Assembly (NCBI GenBank): GCA_023429135.1
Contig: JAEYWD010000031.1
Location: forward strand, 12,111-76,110
From: Bacteroidota bacterium
Lineage (GTDB): Bacteria; Bacteroidota; Bacteroidia; Bacteroidales; JAAUTT01
Direction of reading: 5' to 3'
DNA: 64,000 nucleotides
In this document: one piece after another, positions 44,456-52,865 of the stretch
Layout: each line of letters begins with the position of its first letter
Numbering within the stretch: the first letter of the stretch is position 1
The notes under the pieces: model-generated
Databases searched by the model: none
The model's input: the letters and a program-made list of their open reading frames with translations, nothing else
What the model was told of the DNA's origin: nothing
Program-made: the position numbers and the translations under genes

Positions 44456-45487
44456 TCATTTGAATAAAAAGTTTTCAATTTCTTTTCTATAAATTCCCGG
44501 TTGATCGAGCCAAATAAAATGACCTGCTTTAGGAATCCTGATTAGTTTGGAATTTGGGAAAACTGTGGTGTATTGGTCGGCTATTCCTGGTTCAAGATAA
44601 TCTGCATCCCCTCTGAGAACCAATATGGGTGTAGAATTTTGTTTTAGAATATACTTAATTGGTTTACTATTCATAAGGTCGAAAATGGTCATGGCAGACG
44701 CCCACCAACCCATTCCATTCATTCTGAATTCAGGACTTTTGGTAAATGCCTTATTGTACACGCATGTTTCAAAGATTTCTGCTGTAATAAAGTCGTCGGC
44801 CAGGCGATCCATTTCTTCGTCTCCGGCAAATTCATACGCTTTATGAATGTTGGTTTGCATCAGTTTATCGAGTTGGTAATAGCGGTTGAGCCGCTCTTCA
44901 CCATACTTATATCCAATCCAGGGATACCATCCCGAAAGAAACCTTGGAACACTTGAATATTCATCGTTCCAATCCCTTATATCTATTGAACCCGGTGAAG
45001 TAAAAATTGCTTTTATTACATTTTGCGGGTATTTTACCATGTAATGAGAAGCCAATGTTGAACCCCATGAATCACCTATAAGGATGCAGGGCTTATTACC
45101 AATGATATTCCTGATTTCTTCCAGATCCGAAACATGTCTCTCCACTGTGTACTGGGTGGGGTCATTAAGTCTGGCAGAGAGTCCGCTTCCAATCTGGTCG
45201 TAAATATATATGTCGAATTTCTTTCCGGCTAGTTTATTATACCATTCAACCGGGGCTTCTTTGCCGAATGAATTTACCTGACATGCACCAGGGCCCCCGT
45301 GGAGAAAAATTAAAGGTACCGCATTAACAGAATCTTTTGCAGGTACGTGAACATAAGCGATGTGGGAACCAGTCTTTAAATCCCAATATTCCACTGAGTT
45401 TTTACTAAAGGAAACAGGATTTGTGCTTTTTGATTGGCACTGTACAAAAGAACTGGATAAAAACAAAATAAGAATAATGTTCTTCAT
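44456..45487 (-). CDS. Lipoprotein alpha/beta hydrolase, proline iminopeptidase-like
   Basis: 343 residues from the ATG at 45487, giving a lipoprotein signal (IILILFLSSSFVQC). Alpha/beta-hydrolase motifs: oxyanion-loop HGGPGACQ, nucleophile elbow GDSWGS, acid in LRGDADYLEPG, and catalytic His in AGHFIWLDQP. The HGGPG and GDSWG pair is typical of peptidase family S33. Acts outside the cytoplasm. Its start overlaps the end of the PD40 fragment gene by four bases. Confidence 0.87.
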   Translation of the reverse strand: MKNIILILFLSSSFVQCQSKSTNPVSFSKNSVEYWDLKTGSHIAYVHVPAKDSVNAVPLIFLHGGPGACQVNSFGKEAPVEWYNKLAGKKFDIYIYDQIGSGLSARLNDPTQYTVERHVSDLEEIRNIIGNKPCILIGDSWGSTLASHYMVKYPQNVIKAIFTSPGSIDIRDWNDEYSSVPRFLSGWYPWIGYKYGEERLNRYYQLDKLMQTNIHKAYEFAGDEEMDRLADDFITAEIFETCVYNKAFTKSPEFRMNGMGWWASAMTIFDLMNSKPIKYILKQNSTPILVLRGDADYLEPGIADQYTTVFPNSKLIRIPKAGHFIWLDQPGIYRKEIENFLFK

Positions 45488-45822
45488 ATAGATTTTTGAT
45501 GTATTAGTAATGGTTTTATATCGATCTGATAAATTTTTGATGGTAGGCCCCTCGTGAAAAACAAGTATTTCCCGTCGGACGACACACAAGGTCTCCCTTC
45601 ATATTCTTGAGTATTTACTATGGGGCCGAGGCTTTTAGGCTCTGTCCAAGAGCTATTTTCATCAAAGCTGACGTAAATGTCACCAGTATTATTACTGGAA
45701 ATGTAACGGCCAAAGAGAATGTAACTTTCATCGGGTGCTACATAGAGTTCCTCAACATTGATAATTTTAACTTTTGATTTACTTACAAGCTCCTTTTTAA
45801 AGAGTCCAGGAGTGGTTTCCAT
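45484..45822 (-). pseudogene. Truncated tandem copy of the adjacent PD40 lipoprotein gene
   Basis: A 112-residue ORF whose last 85 residues repeat the C-terminal third of the 45783-46640 product: VEELYVAPDESYILFGRYIS matches VFELFIAPDESYLLFGWYVS, and YEGRPCVSSDGKYLFFTRG matches YEGRPCISPDGNYLFYSKG. There is no signal peptide, and the first residues come from the neighbour's 3' end read in another frame. About 300 bp appear duplicated in tandem and have since diverged. Probably not a functional exported protein. Confidence 0.75.
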
Positions 45823-46640
45823 TCAACCTGGTAGATTTTAGTAGGCATACCTTTGGAATAGAAGAGATAATTTCCATCTGGAGATATGCAAGGTCTCCCT
45901 TCGTATTCATTGGAATTTATTTTATTGCCCAGGCTTAGGGCAGTCGACCAGGTGTTATTCAGCTTGAAACTAATATAAATATCTCTCCAGTTGTTTTCTG
46001 AAACGTACCACCCGAAAAGCAGATAACTTTCATCGGGTGCAATAAAGAGTTCAAAAACGGAATATTTGTTTATTGAAGTGTCTAACGGAACCGGTTCAGT
46101 ATATGTTCCGTTTTCATATTTTGAGCAAAACGCTTTCCATCCACCATTGCGATTGGAACAAAAAAATAAGTTTCCTTTTTGATCACACGTAGGACTCATG
46201 TTAAAAGAATGATTATTTATAATACTGTCGATCGGTTTGGGGTTACTCCAGCCCCCGGATGTTTTATCCATCACATAAATGTCACAGGTAGCATAATTAT
46301 TCGTAGGTCTGCAAAAAAAGAATCTTTTACCATCCGGACTAATTCGAGGATTCTCGATCCGATATTTTCCGGAGAAATCAGTTTGCTTAGCATCACTCCA
46401 ATTCTTATCTAAAAAACAGGAAGATTTTATAATCTCAATTCCAGCACTATCTGTTACAAAGTATAATTCATTCCCATCCGGTGTGAATGTTATATTAGAG
46501 GCGAATAAATTTTCGTTTCCCTTTATATTAAAAAGTATTGGGATTTTAATCGGTTTAATAGATGCGTATGGATGTGCCTTCTTTTGATTGCATGCTGCTA
46601 TTAATCCTACCACCAACAGAATCACGATAATATGTTTCAT
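45783..46640 (-). CDS. PD40-type beta-propeller lipoprotein
   Basis: 285 residues with a lipoprotein signal (IIVILLVVGLIAAC). Repeated PD40/WD40-like blades: FTPDGNELYFV, ISPDGKRFFFC, CDQKGNLFFCS, APDESYLLFGW and ISPDGNYLFYS. Such TolB-like propellers bind peptides or proteins in the envelope; the partner is unknown. It begins two bases after the upstream protease gene, so they are co-transcribed. Confidence 0.83.
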   Translation of the reverse strand: MKHIIVILLVVGLIAACNQKKAHPYASIKPIKIPILFNIKGNENLFASNITFTPDGNELYFVTDSAGIEIIKSSCFLDKNWSDAKQTDFSGKYRIENPRISPDGKRFFFCRPTNNYATCDIYVMDKTSGGWSNPKPIDSIINNHSFNMSPTCDQKGNLFFCSNRNGGWKAFCSKYENGTYTEPVPLDTSINKYSVFELFIAPDESYLLFGWYVSENNWRDIYISFKLNNTWSTALSLGNKINSNEYEGRPCISPDGNYLFYSKGMPTKIYQVEWKPLLDSLKRSL

Positions 46641-46642
46641 AA

Positions 46643-47866
46643 TTAAATCATCTTTTTTAAATTGATTTTCACTTCAAAGTTTTTTTGCCCGCGAACTATT
46701 CCCAAACGATATTGTTTATTTTCAATCTTAAACATTCTCGAAATCTCATCAATAGAATAATTGCTTGCTTTAACATCGTCAATAAAAGTAATTTCATCGC
46801 CTTCTTTTATTCCGGCTAAATCCGCTGGAGAATCCGACAAAACCTTAAATACCTTAATCTGATCAAGATTTTCGATTGTATAAAGGAACACCCCTGCCAT
46901 ATCCCATTCCATTTTATCACCTATTGAACTTGTTGGCTCAAGAATCATCCGGCTATTTGCATAATCAAAAATAACTATGAACCTTTTTAAAATTTCATTC
47001 CCGATCAAACCGCCAATATCAGAACGAGCCATTCCTCCTCTAGTATTGTTTGATAGTGAAACGATTGGGTTATCAATTTTGTATCCACCTATGATAACCT
47101 CTTTGATTCGTCCATTGTGGTTTACTGAACTGCCTCCAGCTCCAAACCGAACACTCTTAATTGTTTTAATTTGCTTATCCAGGTTGTTATCCTTACAAAA
47201 CTTACTAGTGAATGAAATGGCATCGGGTAACCCTGTATCAATCATAAAAATCTCTTCGATTTTTTTATTATCGGGTAAAACTACTGTTGACTTCAAGTAG
47301 GGAACCTTGTCAATAATTATCGGAATTATACTCCCCTTACCTTTGTATTTGTACTTGTCCTGATTGTACAATTTAAACACCCTTTTACTGTAGTCAATTT
47401 CAATAACATATTTCTCAAACAGTTGTCGCCCACAAACTGCATCTACCCGGTGACCCAAGATTTTTTCCAATGTTTCAAAAGAATATGCATAAAGATGACT
47501 ATTTAATAGCAGTTCAGCATTGTATATACGGAATTTGATATCTTTTAATTCTTTCTCAAAAACCCTGTTTTCACCAATACCTGTATAACCTTGATCTATA
47601 ATATTTCCCATAGGCAATTTAAGTTTCTCTGCACTTTTCTCATTTACAATAAATCCTGAAAGACCTGAATCAAGGATTACCCATAAAGGATTTGATCCAT
47701 TAATGGATGCCTGGAAAAATATTTCGTTGAAATAGAGTTTAAAAGGTACCGTAATACACCTCTCTTCCACTGTGGGTTTCCCCTGCCCAATTGCTTTTAT
47801 TACTGTCAATGTCGTTCCCAATGCTAAGAACAAGACCACTACAAAAAGTAACCGCTTTTTCATCAC
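46643..47866 (-). CDS. Exported retropepsin-like aspartyl protease with PDZ domain
   Basis: 407 residues: N-terminal hydrophobic signal or anchor; two aspartyl-protease-like lobes with LWVILDSGLSG (D-S-G) and FMIDTGLPDAI (D-T-G); a C-terminal PDZ domain (FKVLSDSPADLAGIKEGDEI). Pairs of Asp-[ST]-Gly lobes plus PDZ define a Bacteroidota family of envelope proteases. First gene of the exported-protein cluster, with a promoter and palindrome upstream. Confidence 0.83.
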   Translation of the reverse strand: MMKKRLLFVVVLFLALGTTLTVIKAIGQGKPTVEERCITVPFKLYFNEIFFQASINGSNPLWVILDSGLSGFIVNEKSAEKLKLPMGNIIDQGYTGIGENRVFEKELKDIKFRIYNAELLLNSHLYAYSFETLEKILGHRVDAVCGRQLFEKYVIEIDYSKRVFKLYNQDKYKYKGKGSIIPIIIDKVPYLKSTVVLPDNKKIEEIFMIDTGLPDAISFTSKFCKDNNLDKQIKTIKSVRFGAGGSSVNHNGRIKEVIIGGYKIDNPIVSLSNNTRGGMARSDIGGLIGNEILKRFIVIFDYANSRMILEPTSSIGDKMEWDMAGVFLYTIENLDQIKVFKVLSDSPADLAGIKEGDEITFIDDVKASNYSIDEISRMFKIENKQYRLGIVRGQKNFEVKINLKKMI

Positions 47867-47913
47867 TCAAATACAATTAAATTAAAGAAAATAGAGTTTT
47901 ATCTGTATGAGCG

Positions 47914-47961
47914 CAAAAGTAGCAGGGCATCGTATGACAAACTATCGACTTTATAAAGTCG
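47914..47961 (-). promoter_or_regulatory. Promoter and 16-bp palindrome upstream of the exported-protein cluster
   Basis: On the minus strand TACTTTTG (47914-47921) matches TAnnTTTG, with TTTG at 47938-47941 as a possible -33 element. Just upstream lies the perfect palindrome CGACTTTATAAAGTCG (47946-47961), well placed for a dimeric regulator; it could instead end transcription from the AraC-type gene upstream. The rest of 47867-48138 shows no gene. Confidence 0.5.
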
Positions 47962-48138
47962 TAATTATTTAATGTGAAGAAATTAAGTGGGTTATAAAAT
48001 GAGTGATCAGGTTGGAGATTTTGAAGACTACAAATCCTAAAATAGAATTTTGCTATGGCTCAAGAAGAATAGGAGAATTGAATATATCTAACGTGGGTTT
48101 TTGAAAAGCACTGATAATTCTGTGTTGTATTCTTCCTG

Positions 48139-49167
48139 TTAATGAGTATTTTCTTCCCGATACTTTCTCGGACTTACTTTTTCTTTCTTTTTAAAAGCGG
48201 AATTAAATGATGAAATGGAGTTAAACCCACAATCGTAAGCAATAGCAGCAATGGTAAGTTTGGTGTATTCAGGTGAAATCAGTCTTACTTTAACTTCATC
48301 TACACGGTAAGCATTTATAAAATCGAAAAAGTTGGTATAAAAGTTTTCATTGATAACCTGGGAAAGAAGATATGGCTTAGTTTCCAGTTGCAAGGCTAGC
48401 TTTGAAAGTGTTATATCATTGTCCAGAAAAGGCTTTGTGTTTATCATCACGGTCATGAGCTTCTGAAATAAAGCCTGGGATTCAGGCTTCGTAAGGATCG
48501 AGTTCCTGTACTTTTCGAATGATTCGTTAATCTGATTTTTCTTACGCCAAAGGAAAAACAGCATGTAAACAAAAAGGCAAAAGAGAACGGTTGCGGAAAG
48601 ATAAGGGAGAACTCCTGTCCACCAGGTAATTCCGTACGATAGCCATATTAACGCAACGGCTCCAATAACGAATAGGTACCATTTATCTGGGTGAGGTAAA
48701 ATTAAAGAGCTATCTTTCTTTTTTCTGAAATGATAACCAGCAAGAAATATGTATACAGCTATTTGAATCATTATTAAGTTGTACCGGATATCCCATACCG
48801 GATCATTTTGAGGGTATGGCAAGAAGGCACTAGATAACACGAGTATCGCCGGCGCAAAATGTAAGCTTTTAATTTTTGTAAATGTGCGCTGAGGATTTAT
48901 GCTTTTAGAAATATATAACAGCAACACAGGACCAACACAGGCAAAAGCGGCCAACCCTGTATGAATAACTATAAAATCAACGGGAACAATACTCGCAATG
49001 ATGGATTTTGCCATTCTTACCGTAATAAACAAAACAAGGAAGGCAAGATACTTATCGGCCGGATTTTTTTTGGAATATCCAAAAAACAGATAGAAAAACA
49101 GGAAAAATCCATTTAGGACTCCTGTAATGCCAATCAGTAATAATGAGATCATCAATATATTAATCAT
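48139..49167 (-). CDS. Membrane-anchored AraC-family regulator
   Basis: 342 residues from the ATG at 49167 (MINILMISLLLIG); the ORF start at 49203 is less likely. About seven hydrophobic helices cover residues 1-215, then a cytoplasmic AraC DNA-binding domain with two helix-turn-helices (LSKLALQLETKPYLLSQVI and IAAIAYDCGFNSISSFNSAF). Such 7TM-AraC proteins are common in Bacteroidota. It lies upstream of the exported-protein cluster in the same orientation and may control it. Confidence 0.85.
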   Translation of the reverse strand: MINILMISLLLIGITGVLNGFFLFFYLFFGYSKKNPADKYLAFLVLFITVRMAKSIIASIVPVDFIVIHTGLAAFACVGPVLLLYISKSINPQRTFTKIKSLHFAPAILVLSSAFLPYPQNDPVWDIRYNLIMIQIAVYIFLAGYHFRKKKDSSLILPHPDKWYLFVIGAVALIWLSYGITWWTGVLPYLSATVLFCLFVYMLFFLWRKKNQINESFEKYRNSILTKPESQALFQKLMTVMINTKPFLDNDITLSKLALQLETKPYLLSQVINENFYTNFFDFINAYRVDEVKVRLISPEYTKLTIAAIAYDCGFNSISSFNSAFKKKEKVSPRKYREENTH

Positions 49168-49336
49168 AATTTCAATCTCTGAAACCTTACCCAAATTAAA
49201 CAAATTTTATTTGGGCATCAAAAAAATAAGAAAGAGGACAATAATCAGGAATGGCCACATAACCAAAGTCATAACTTTACGTACTAGCATTGTAACCATT
49301 TGGAATGCTACCCTATATCTTACAGAATTAAATACC

Positions 49337-49795
49337 ATGATGAGATTAAGCCTTTTTATGATCCTCTTACTTTTATCTCTTCAGTTATTTTCACAGATAG
49401 AAAATAAGACCAATCCTTTTTTCCACGATTCGGTTAATAACAGGAAAGTATACCTGGTAGTCGAAAAAGCGCCGGAGACTTCCATGGATATGGCTAATCT
49501 GTGCAGGTATATCACAGAAAATAACTTCTGGCCAGTTGGGGATACCACCTGTTGGTTTACTAAGGTGTATCTTTCGTTTATTGTTGAACCAAACGGATCG
49601 GTTTCCAATGCTAACGTTGAAATCAGGGGAGGTTCTTGTGACGATCCGGTTCGGGATTTGAACAATAAAGCTTACATGACAGAGAATTTAAAAAAAACGT
49701 TATCCAAATTACACTGGACACCCGGTGAATTAAAAGGAGAAAAGGTTCCTGTTTTGATTCGAATACCCGTACTTGTGGATTTTGATTTCGATTGA
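49337..49795 (+). CDS. Exported protein with TonB C-terminal-like domain
   Basis: 152 residues from the ATG at 49337, chosen because a signal peptide follows (LFMILLLLSLQLFSQ); the ORF extends upstream to 49127 without protein character. The rest resembles a TonB C-terminal domain (VYLSFIVEPNGSVSNANVEI, then KLHWTPGELKGEKVPVLIRI). No transmembrane anchor beyond the signal, so not a full TonB; small stand-alone versions are frequent in Bacteroidota. Divergent from the AraC gene. Confidence 0.75.
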   Translation: MMRLSLFMILLLLSLQLFSQIENKTNPFFHDSVNNRKVYLVVEKAPETSMDMANLCRYITENNFWPVGDTTCWFTKVYLSFIVEPNGSVSNANVEIRGGSCDDPVRDLNNKAYMTENLKKTLSKLHWTPGELKGEKVPVLIRIPVLVDFDFD

Positions 49796-49869
49796 ATAAT
49801 TGACGCATTAAATTGTTTACGGTATTATTTTAACGGTTTCAATAATTCGTACTATGTTTTTAATATGCG

Positions 49870-51024
49870 TTATTTGTTGTTAATCAATATTTTTTTTGTA
49901 AGAATAACATTGTTATTTACTTCAACCCTAACCATATAAAATCCATTTACGAAATCTTTTAAATCAAGAAATATTTCTTTCGAATTTTGATAACTCCAGG
50001 TCCTATAAACACGCCCTATGGATGATATTATTGAAATATTTACTCTTGAATAATGTTTGTTTAGGTCAATATTCAAATAGTCTATACAAGGATTAGGGTA
50101 TATGCTGATTATACTATCCTGTATTTCATATAAACTTAATGTAGTTTCTGTTTTAGGATAAAGAAAAGTAGTAATATCATTTATAGTAGAGTCCAGATAT
50201 GCTTCCCAATTAGGGTTGCCGTAATACCAGGGACAATGTGTTGCATTTTCATAAACATGAGTTTGAATAGGCAATCCGATGTTTATGCCACGTAAAACTA
50301 TATTAAAAGCAAGAGAAATAGGAATAAATGTGTCAGCCGAACCGTGAGTCCATAAAATTGGCGGGGCGTTTGAGTTTTCTATTGCGGTTGTATCAAGAAG
50401 CATACCGCATAAACACAGTGTTCCATTTACTCCGTTTCCTACGTTTGAATTTCTATTACTTCCAACAGGATTATTGGGATTTGCCATAGGATATGGACTC
50501 ATTTCTTCTTGTTTGTCCACATAAGCCACCATCATTGCAGTAATTGCCCCGGCAGATTCTCCCCCGACAAATACTTTGCTTGTATCTATTTTATATAATG
50601 CTGCGTTTGCTTTAAAATATCGTATAGCTTGCTTGGTGTCGTGCATAGCATCGGTCATTGCCCTTCTGTCTGTTTCAGAGTTGTACAACTGAAAATTCGG
50701 GTCTAGCCTGTAGTCTATGCTTGCAACAGCATATCCTTTTCTTGCCATCTTTTGGCTAAGTAATTTAATGGACGGATATTGTCTTGTTCCCGATGTAAAA
50801 CCACCTCCGTGAATGTAGATGATAAGTGGTCTTTTGGGGATGGGATCAAGGGTTGGAGCGTAAAAATCAAAGAGTAAATTTTGATTATTTCCAAGGTGAT
50901 TAACAGCATTTCCATATGTTCCCCCAATTATAGAATCCAAATCAGTAAATACGTATGTTAAGTATCGTTGTGCATACGTATTAAAATTCATAAAAAATAA
51001 TATCAGAATTATGATTTTCTTCAT
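49870..51024 (-). CDS. Secreted alpha/beta-hydrolase (esterase) with type IX sorting domain
   Basis: 384 residues from the ATG at 51024 (MKKIIILILFFMNFNTYAQ, signal peptide). Esterase motifs: oxyanion hole IYIHGGGFTSG, nucleophile GGESAGA, acid in GSADTFIP, His in ENATHCPWY. The last 75 residues form a T9SS sorting domain (IYPNPCIDYLNIDL, then GFYMVRVEV and a basic end), so the protein is exported through the outer membrane and the tail removed or anchored. Substrate unknown. Confidence 0.88.
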   Translation of the reverse strand: MKKIIILILFFMNFNTYAQRYLTYVFTDLDSIIGGTYGNAVNHLGNNQNLLFDFYAPTLDPIPKRPLIIYIHGGGFTSGTRQYPSIKLLSQKMARKGYAVASIDYRLDPNFQLYNSETDRRAMTDAMHDTKQAIRYFKANAALYKIDTSKVFVGGESAGAITAMMVAYVDKQEEMSPYPMANPNNPVGSNRNSNVGNGVNGTLCLCGMLLDTTAIENSNAPPILWTHGSADTFIPISLAFNIVLRGINIGLPIQTHVYENATHCPWYYGNPNWEAYLDSTINDITTFLYPKTETTLSLYEIQDSIISIYPNPCIDYLNIDLNKHYSRVNISIISSIGRVYRTWSYQNSKEIFLDLKDFVNGFYMVRVEVNNNVILTKKILINNK

Positions 51025-51058
51025 TATAAACGTTTTTAACAATTACCACCAACGATAG

Positions 51059-51159
51059 GGTATGAAAAGCTGCCGGTTTACGGGAGATTTTCAGTCAAGC
51101 CAAAAGTTGGAGCAGGCTACAACCCTTGAATGCCCTACTTTCCCGGCAATTTTTATACC
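51059..51159. repeat. Long imperfect palindrome upstream of the esterase gene
   Basis: GGTATGAAAAGCTGCCGG (51059-51076) pairs with CCGGCAATTTTTATACC (51143-51159) with few mismatches; further short complementary words lie inside (GGGAG with CTTTCCC, AGCC with GGCT). A roughly 100-base structured palindrome of this kind recalls integron attC sites or REP units, but I cannot assign it. Confidence 0.45.
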
Positions 51160-51540
51160 GCATGTGTGTATCTTGCATGAACAGCGCACACCGTAAGGTC
51201 TGGAAAAAGATTAAAAATACAAATATTCCCCTGTCATTACTGCATTATGCCCCAATTTTTGGGGTGGACTCTCGAAATGACAATCCTAATATTTTTAACT
51301 GACAGTAGTGAAAATTCATACCTTTTTTGAATTTCGTACGTACAATACATCAACATTAGGAGTTAAGGTTAATAAAACCAATTCCGCACCTGTTCCGCTA
51401 AATGGAAATATAGTATGAATTATGTCCGATGAAAACCAGGACATAAACGGAGATAGCAGGGTAAGATTAAATCCATTCGCATTATAGGTTTCGGGATACG
51501 AAACAAGTTAATTCATTTATTATGGCACAAACACGGCACT
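51160..51540. other. Non-coding stretch, nothing recognised
   Basis: No convincing ORF on either strand. Short open stretches such as MSDENQDINGDSRVRLNPF are interrupted by stops. A CCCCAATTTTTGGGG palindrome lies near 51249-51263. Confidence 0.4.
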
Positions 51541-51551
51541 TTTAACTGATG

Positions 51552-51845
51552 CTGCTCGTCCGCAACGGCTGCTGATCATCTGCAAAGGCTGACAGTTTAT
51601 CTGCAAAGGCTGCTGTCCATTCGCAACGGCTGAGGATTCATCCGTAACGGCTGCTGGTAATCCACAACGGCTGAGGATTCATCCGCAACGACTGCTGGCA
51701 ATCTGCAACGACTGACAGTTCATCTGCAACGGCTGCTGACCATCTGCAATGGCTGACGGTTCATCTGCAACGGCTGCTGACAATCCGCAACGGCTGCTGG
51801 CAATCTGTAAAGGCTGCTGGCAATCTTTAACGGCTGAAAACCCGT
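51552..51845. repeat. Tandem repeat of about 14 degenerate 20/21-bp units
   Basis: Two unit types mix and often alternate: a 20-mer like GCTGCTGACCATCTGCAACG and a 21-mer like GCTGACGGTTCATCTGCAA plus CG. About 14 units run head to tail with scattered substitutions. Unit lengths that are not multiples of three shift the frame, and neither strand gives a credible protein. It stands some 100 bases before the unusual gene at 51954. Not a CRISPR array: no spacers. Confidence 0.85.
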
Positions 51846-51953
51846 CAGTAGAGGGTTTTGGTGTTGCCACGATAAAAAATAAAACGGCTGTTCGTCTAGG
51901 AAACTAGATACCAGATATGGATACTTTTTATTAATTAACTTAATTTTAATCTT

Positions 51954-52679
51954 ATGAGCGAAGTAGTTAAATTTCCTGGCCTTTTTGAAGAACTGCCTTT
52001 CATTGCCCTTTACCTGCTTGTATCGCTAAAGCGCGACAAAGCATTGTTTAAAGCCTTTTCGCCGGTATACGACGATGCGTTTATCGCCAGCATGGAAGCT
52101 CAGAAAACGCTTGTGGAGGAGCTGATAACTCCACGACAACTTACCGGTGAGATGAAACTTATTACCCAATTGGTGGCAGCCGATTACACCAAAATCCGTA
52201 ATATGTTGAACCGCGTGGAGAGCTACCTCAAAAAGGCAACCGAGCCGCTTACCCTGCCGGTGGTCGATTTTGGCATTCGCCAGACACGCGTCGAACTTGT
52301 GGCCAAAAACGACGAAGGGATTGTGATGCAACTCCGGGCCCTGTACAAAAACCTCGAAAACAACAAAGCAGCTCTCGAACCTAAGGGGTATACCCCGGCC
52401 ATCAGTACCGAATTTGCCGCTCTCATAACCAGTCTCACCACCAACAGTACCAGTCAGAATCTCAAAAAGGACGACCGCAGGGTGCTTGTCAGCGAAAACA
52501 TTGTGGAGATGAACAAGCTCTGGAAAATGATGAACGATGTAATGGAGGATGGCAAAAAAATGGGTCGTGAGCAAAAGAACGACGCCATGATTGGTGACTA
52601 TACCTTTAAGTATGTCCAGAAGAAAGTCCGCCAGGACCGCAAGAACAAAGAAGGAGGCACCCCTCCGGCAGCAGTATAG
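51954..52679 (+). CDS. Cytoplasmic helical protein of unknown function, GC-richer than neighbours
   Basis: 241 residues, no signal peptide, mostly alpha-helical with many Lys, Glu and Leu and a basic C-terminus (KKVRQDRKNKEGGTPPAAV). It opens MSEVVKFPGLFEELPF. No family is recognised. GC content and codon choice (CTG, GCC, ACC, CGC) are visibly higher than in flanking AT-rich genes. A strong terminator follows, and the long opposite-strand ORF is Cys/His-rich and implausible, so this strand is real. Confidence 0.7.
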   Translation: MSEVVKFPGLFEELPFIALYLLVSLKRDKALFKAFSPVYDDAFIASMEAQKTLVEELITPRQLTGEMKLITQLVAADYTKIRNMLNRVESYLKKATEPLTLPVVDFGIRQTRVELVAKNDEGIVMQLRALYKNLENNKAALEPKGYTPAISTEFAALITSLTTNSTSQNLKKDDRRVLVSENIVEMNKLWKMMNDVMEDGKKMGREQKNDAMIGDYTFKYVQKKVRQDRKNKEGGTPPAAV

Positions 52680-52685
52680 AATAGT

Positions 52686-52721
52686 AAAAAAGCAGCGGCT
52701 GAGGGGCTGCTGCTTTTTTTT
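52686..52721 (+). terminator. Terminator after the 51954 gene
   Basis: AAAAAAGCAGC and GCTGCTGCTTTTTTT form a stem around a GGCTGAGGG-type loop, ending in a long T run six bases past the stop. Confidence 0.85.
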
Positions 52722-52865
52722 ATAATTGATTCTTAGGTGCTTTTTATATAGAAATGAGGGGGCGTTTTTCAAAGAAGAAGTTTCATTTGTAAAATATTGC
52801 AGGTTATAATCATTTAAGATAATTCAGATGGGCTCTGCCTCCGAAGAAAGGGCGTCTAATATTTT

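Noticed and set aside
51552..51845. Possible CRISPR array
   Set aside because: Units are contiguous and degenerate with no spacers, and no cas genes are near.
51679..51870. 63-residue minus-strand ORF through the tandem repeat
   Set aside because: The repeat unit is not a multiple of three, so the translation is frame-shifted noise.
52026..52772. 248-residue minus-strand ORF opposite the 51954 gene
   Set aside because: It is Cys- and His-rich in an unnatural way and runs through the plus-strand terminator; the plus-strand gene has a normal composition.
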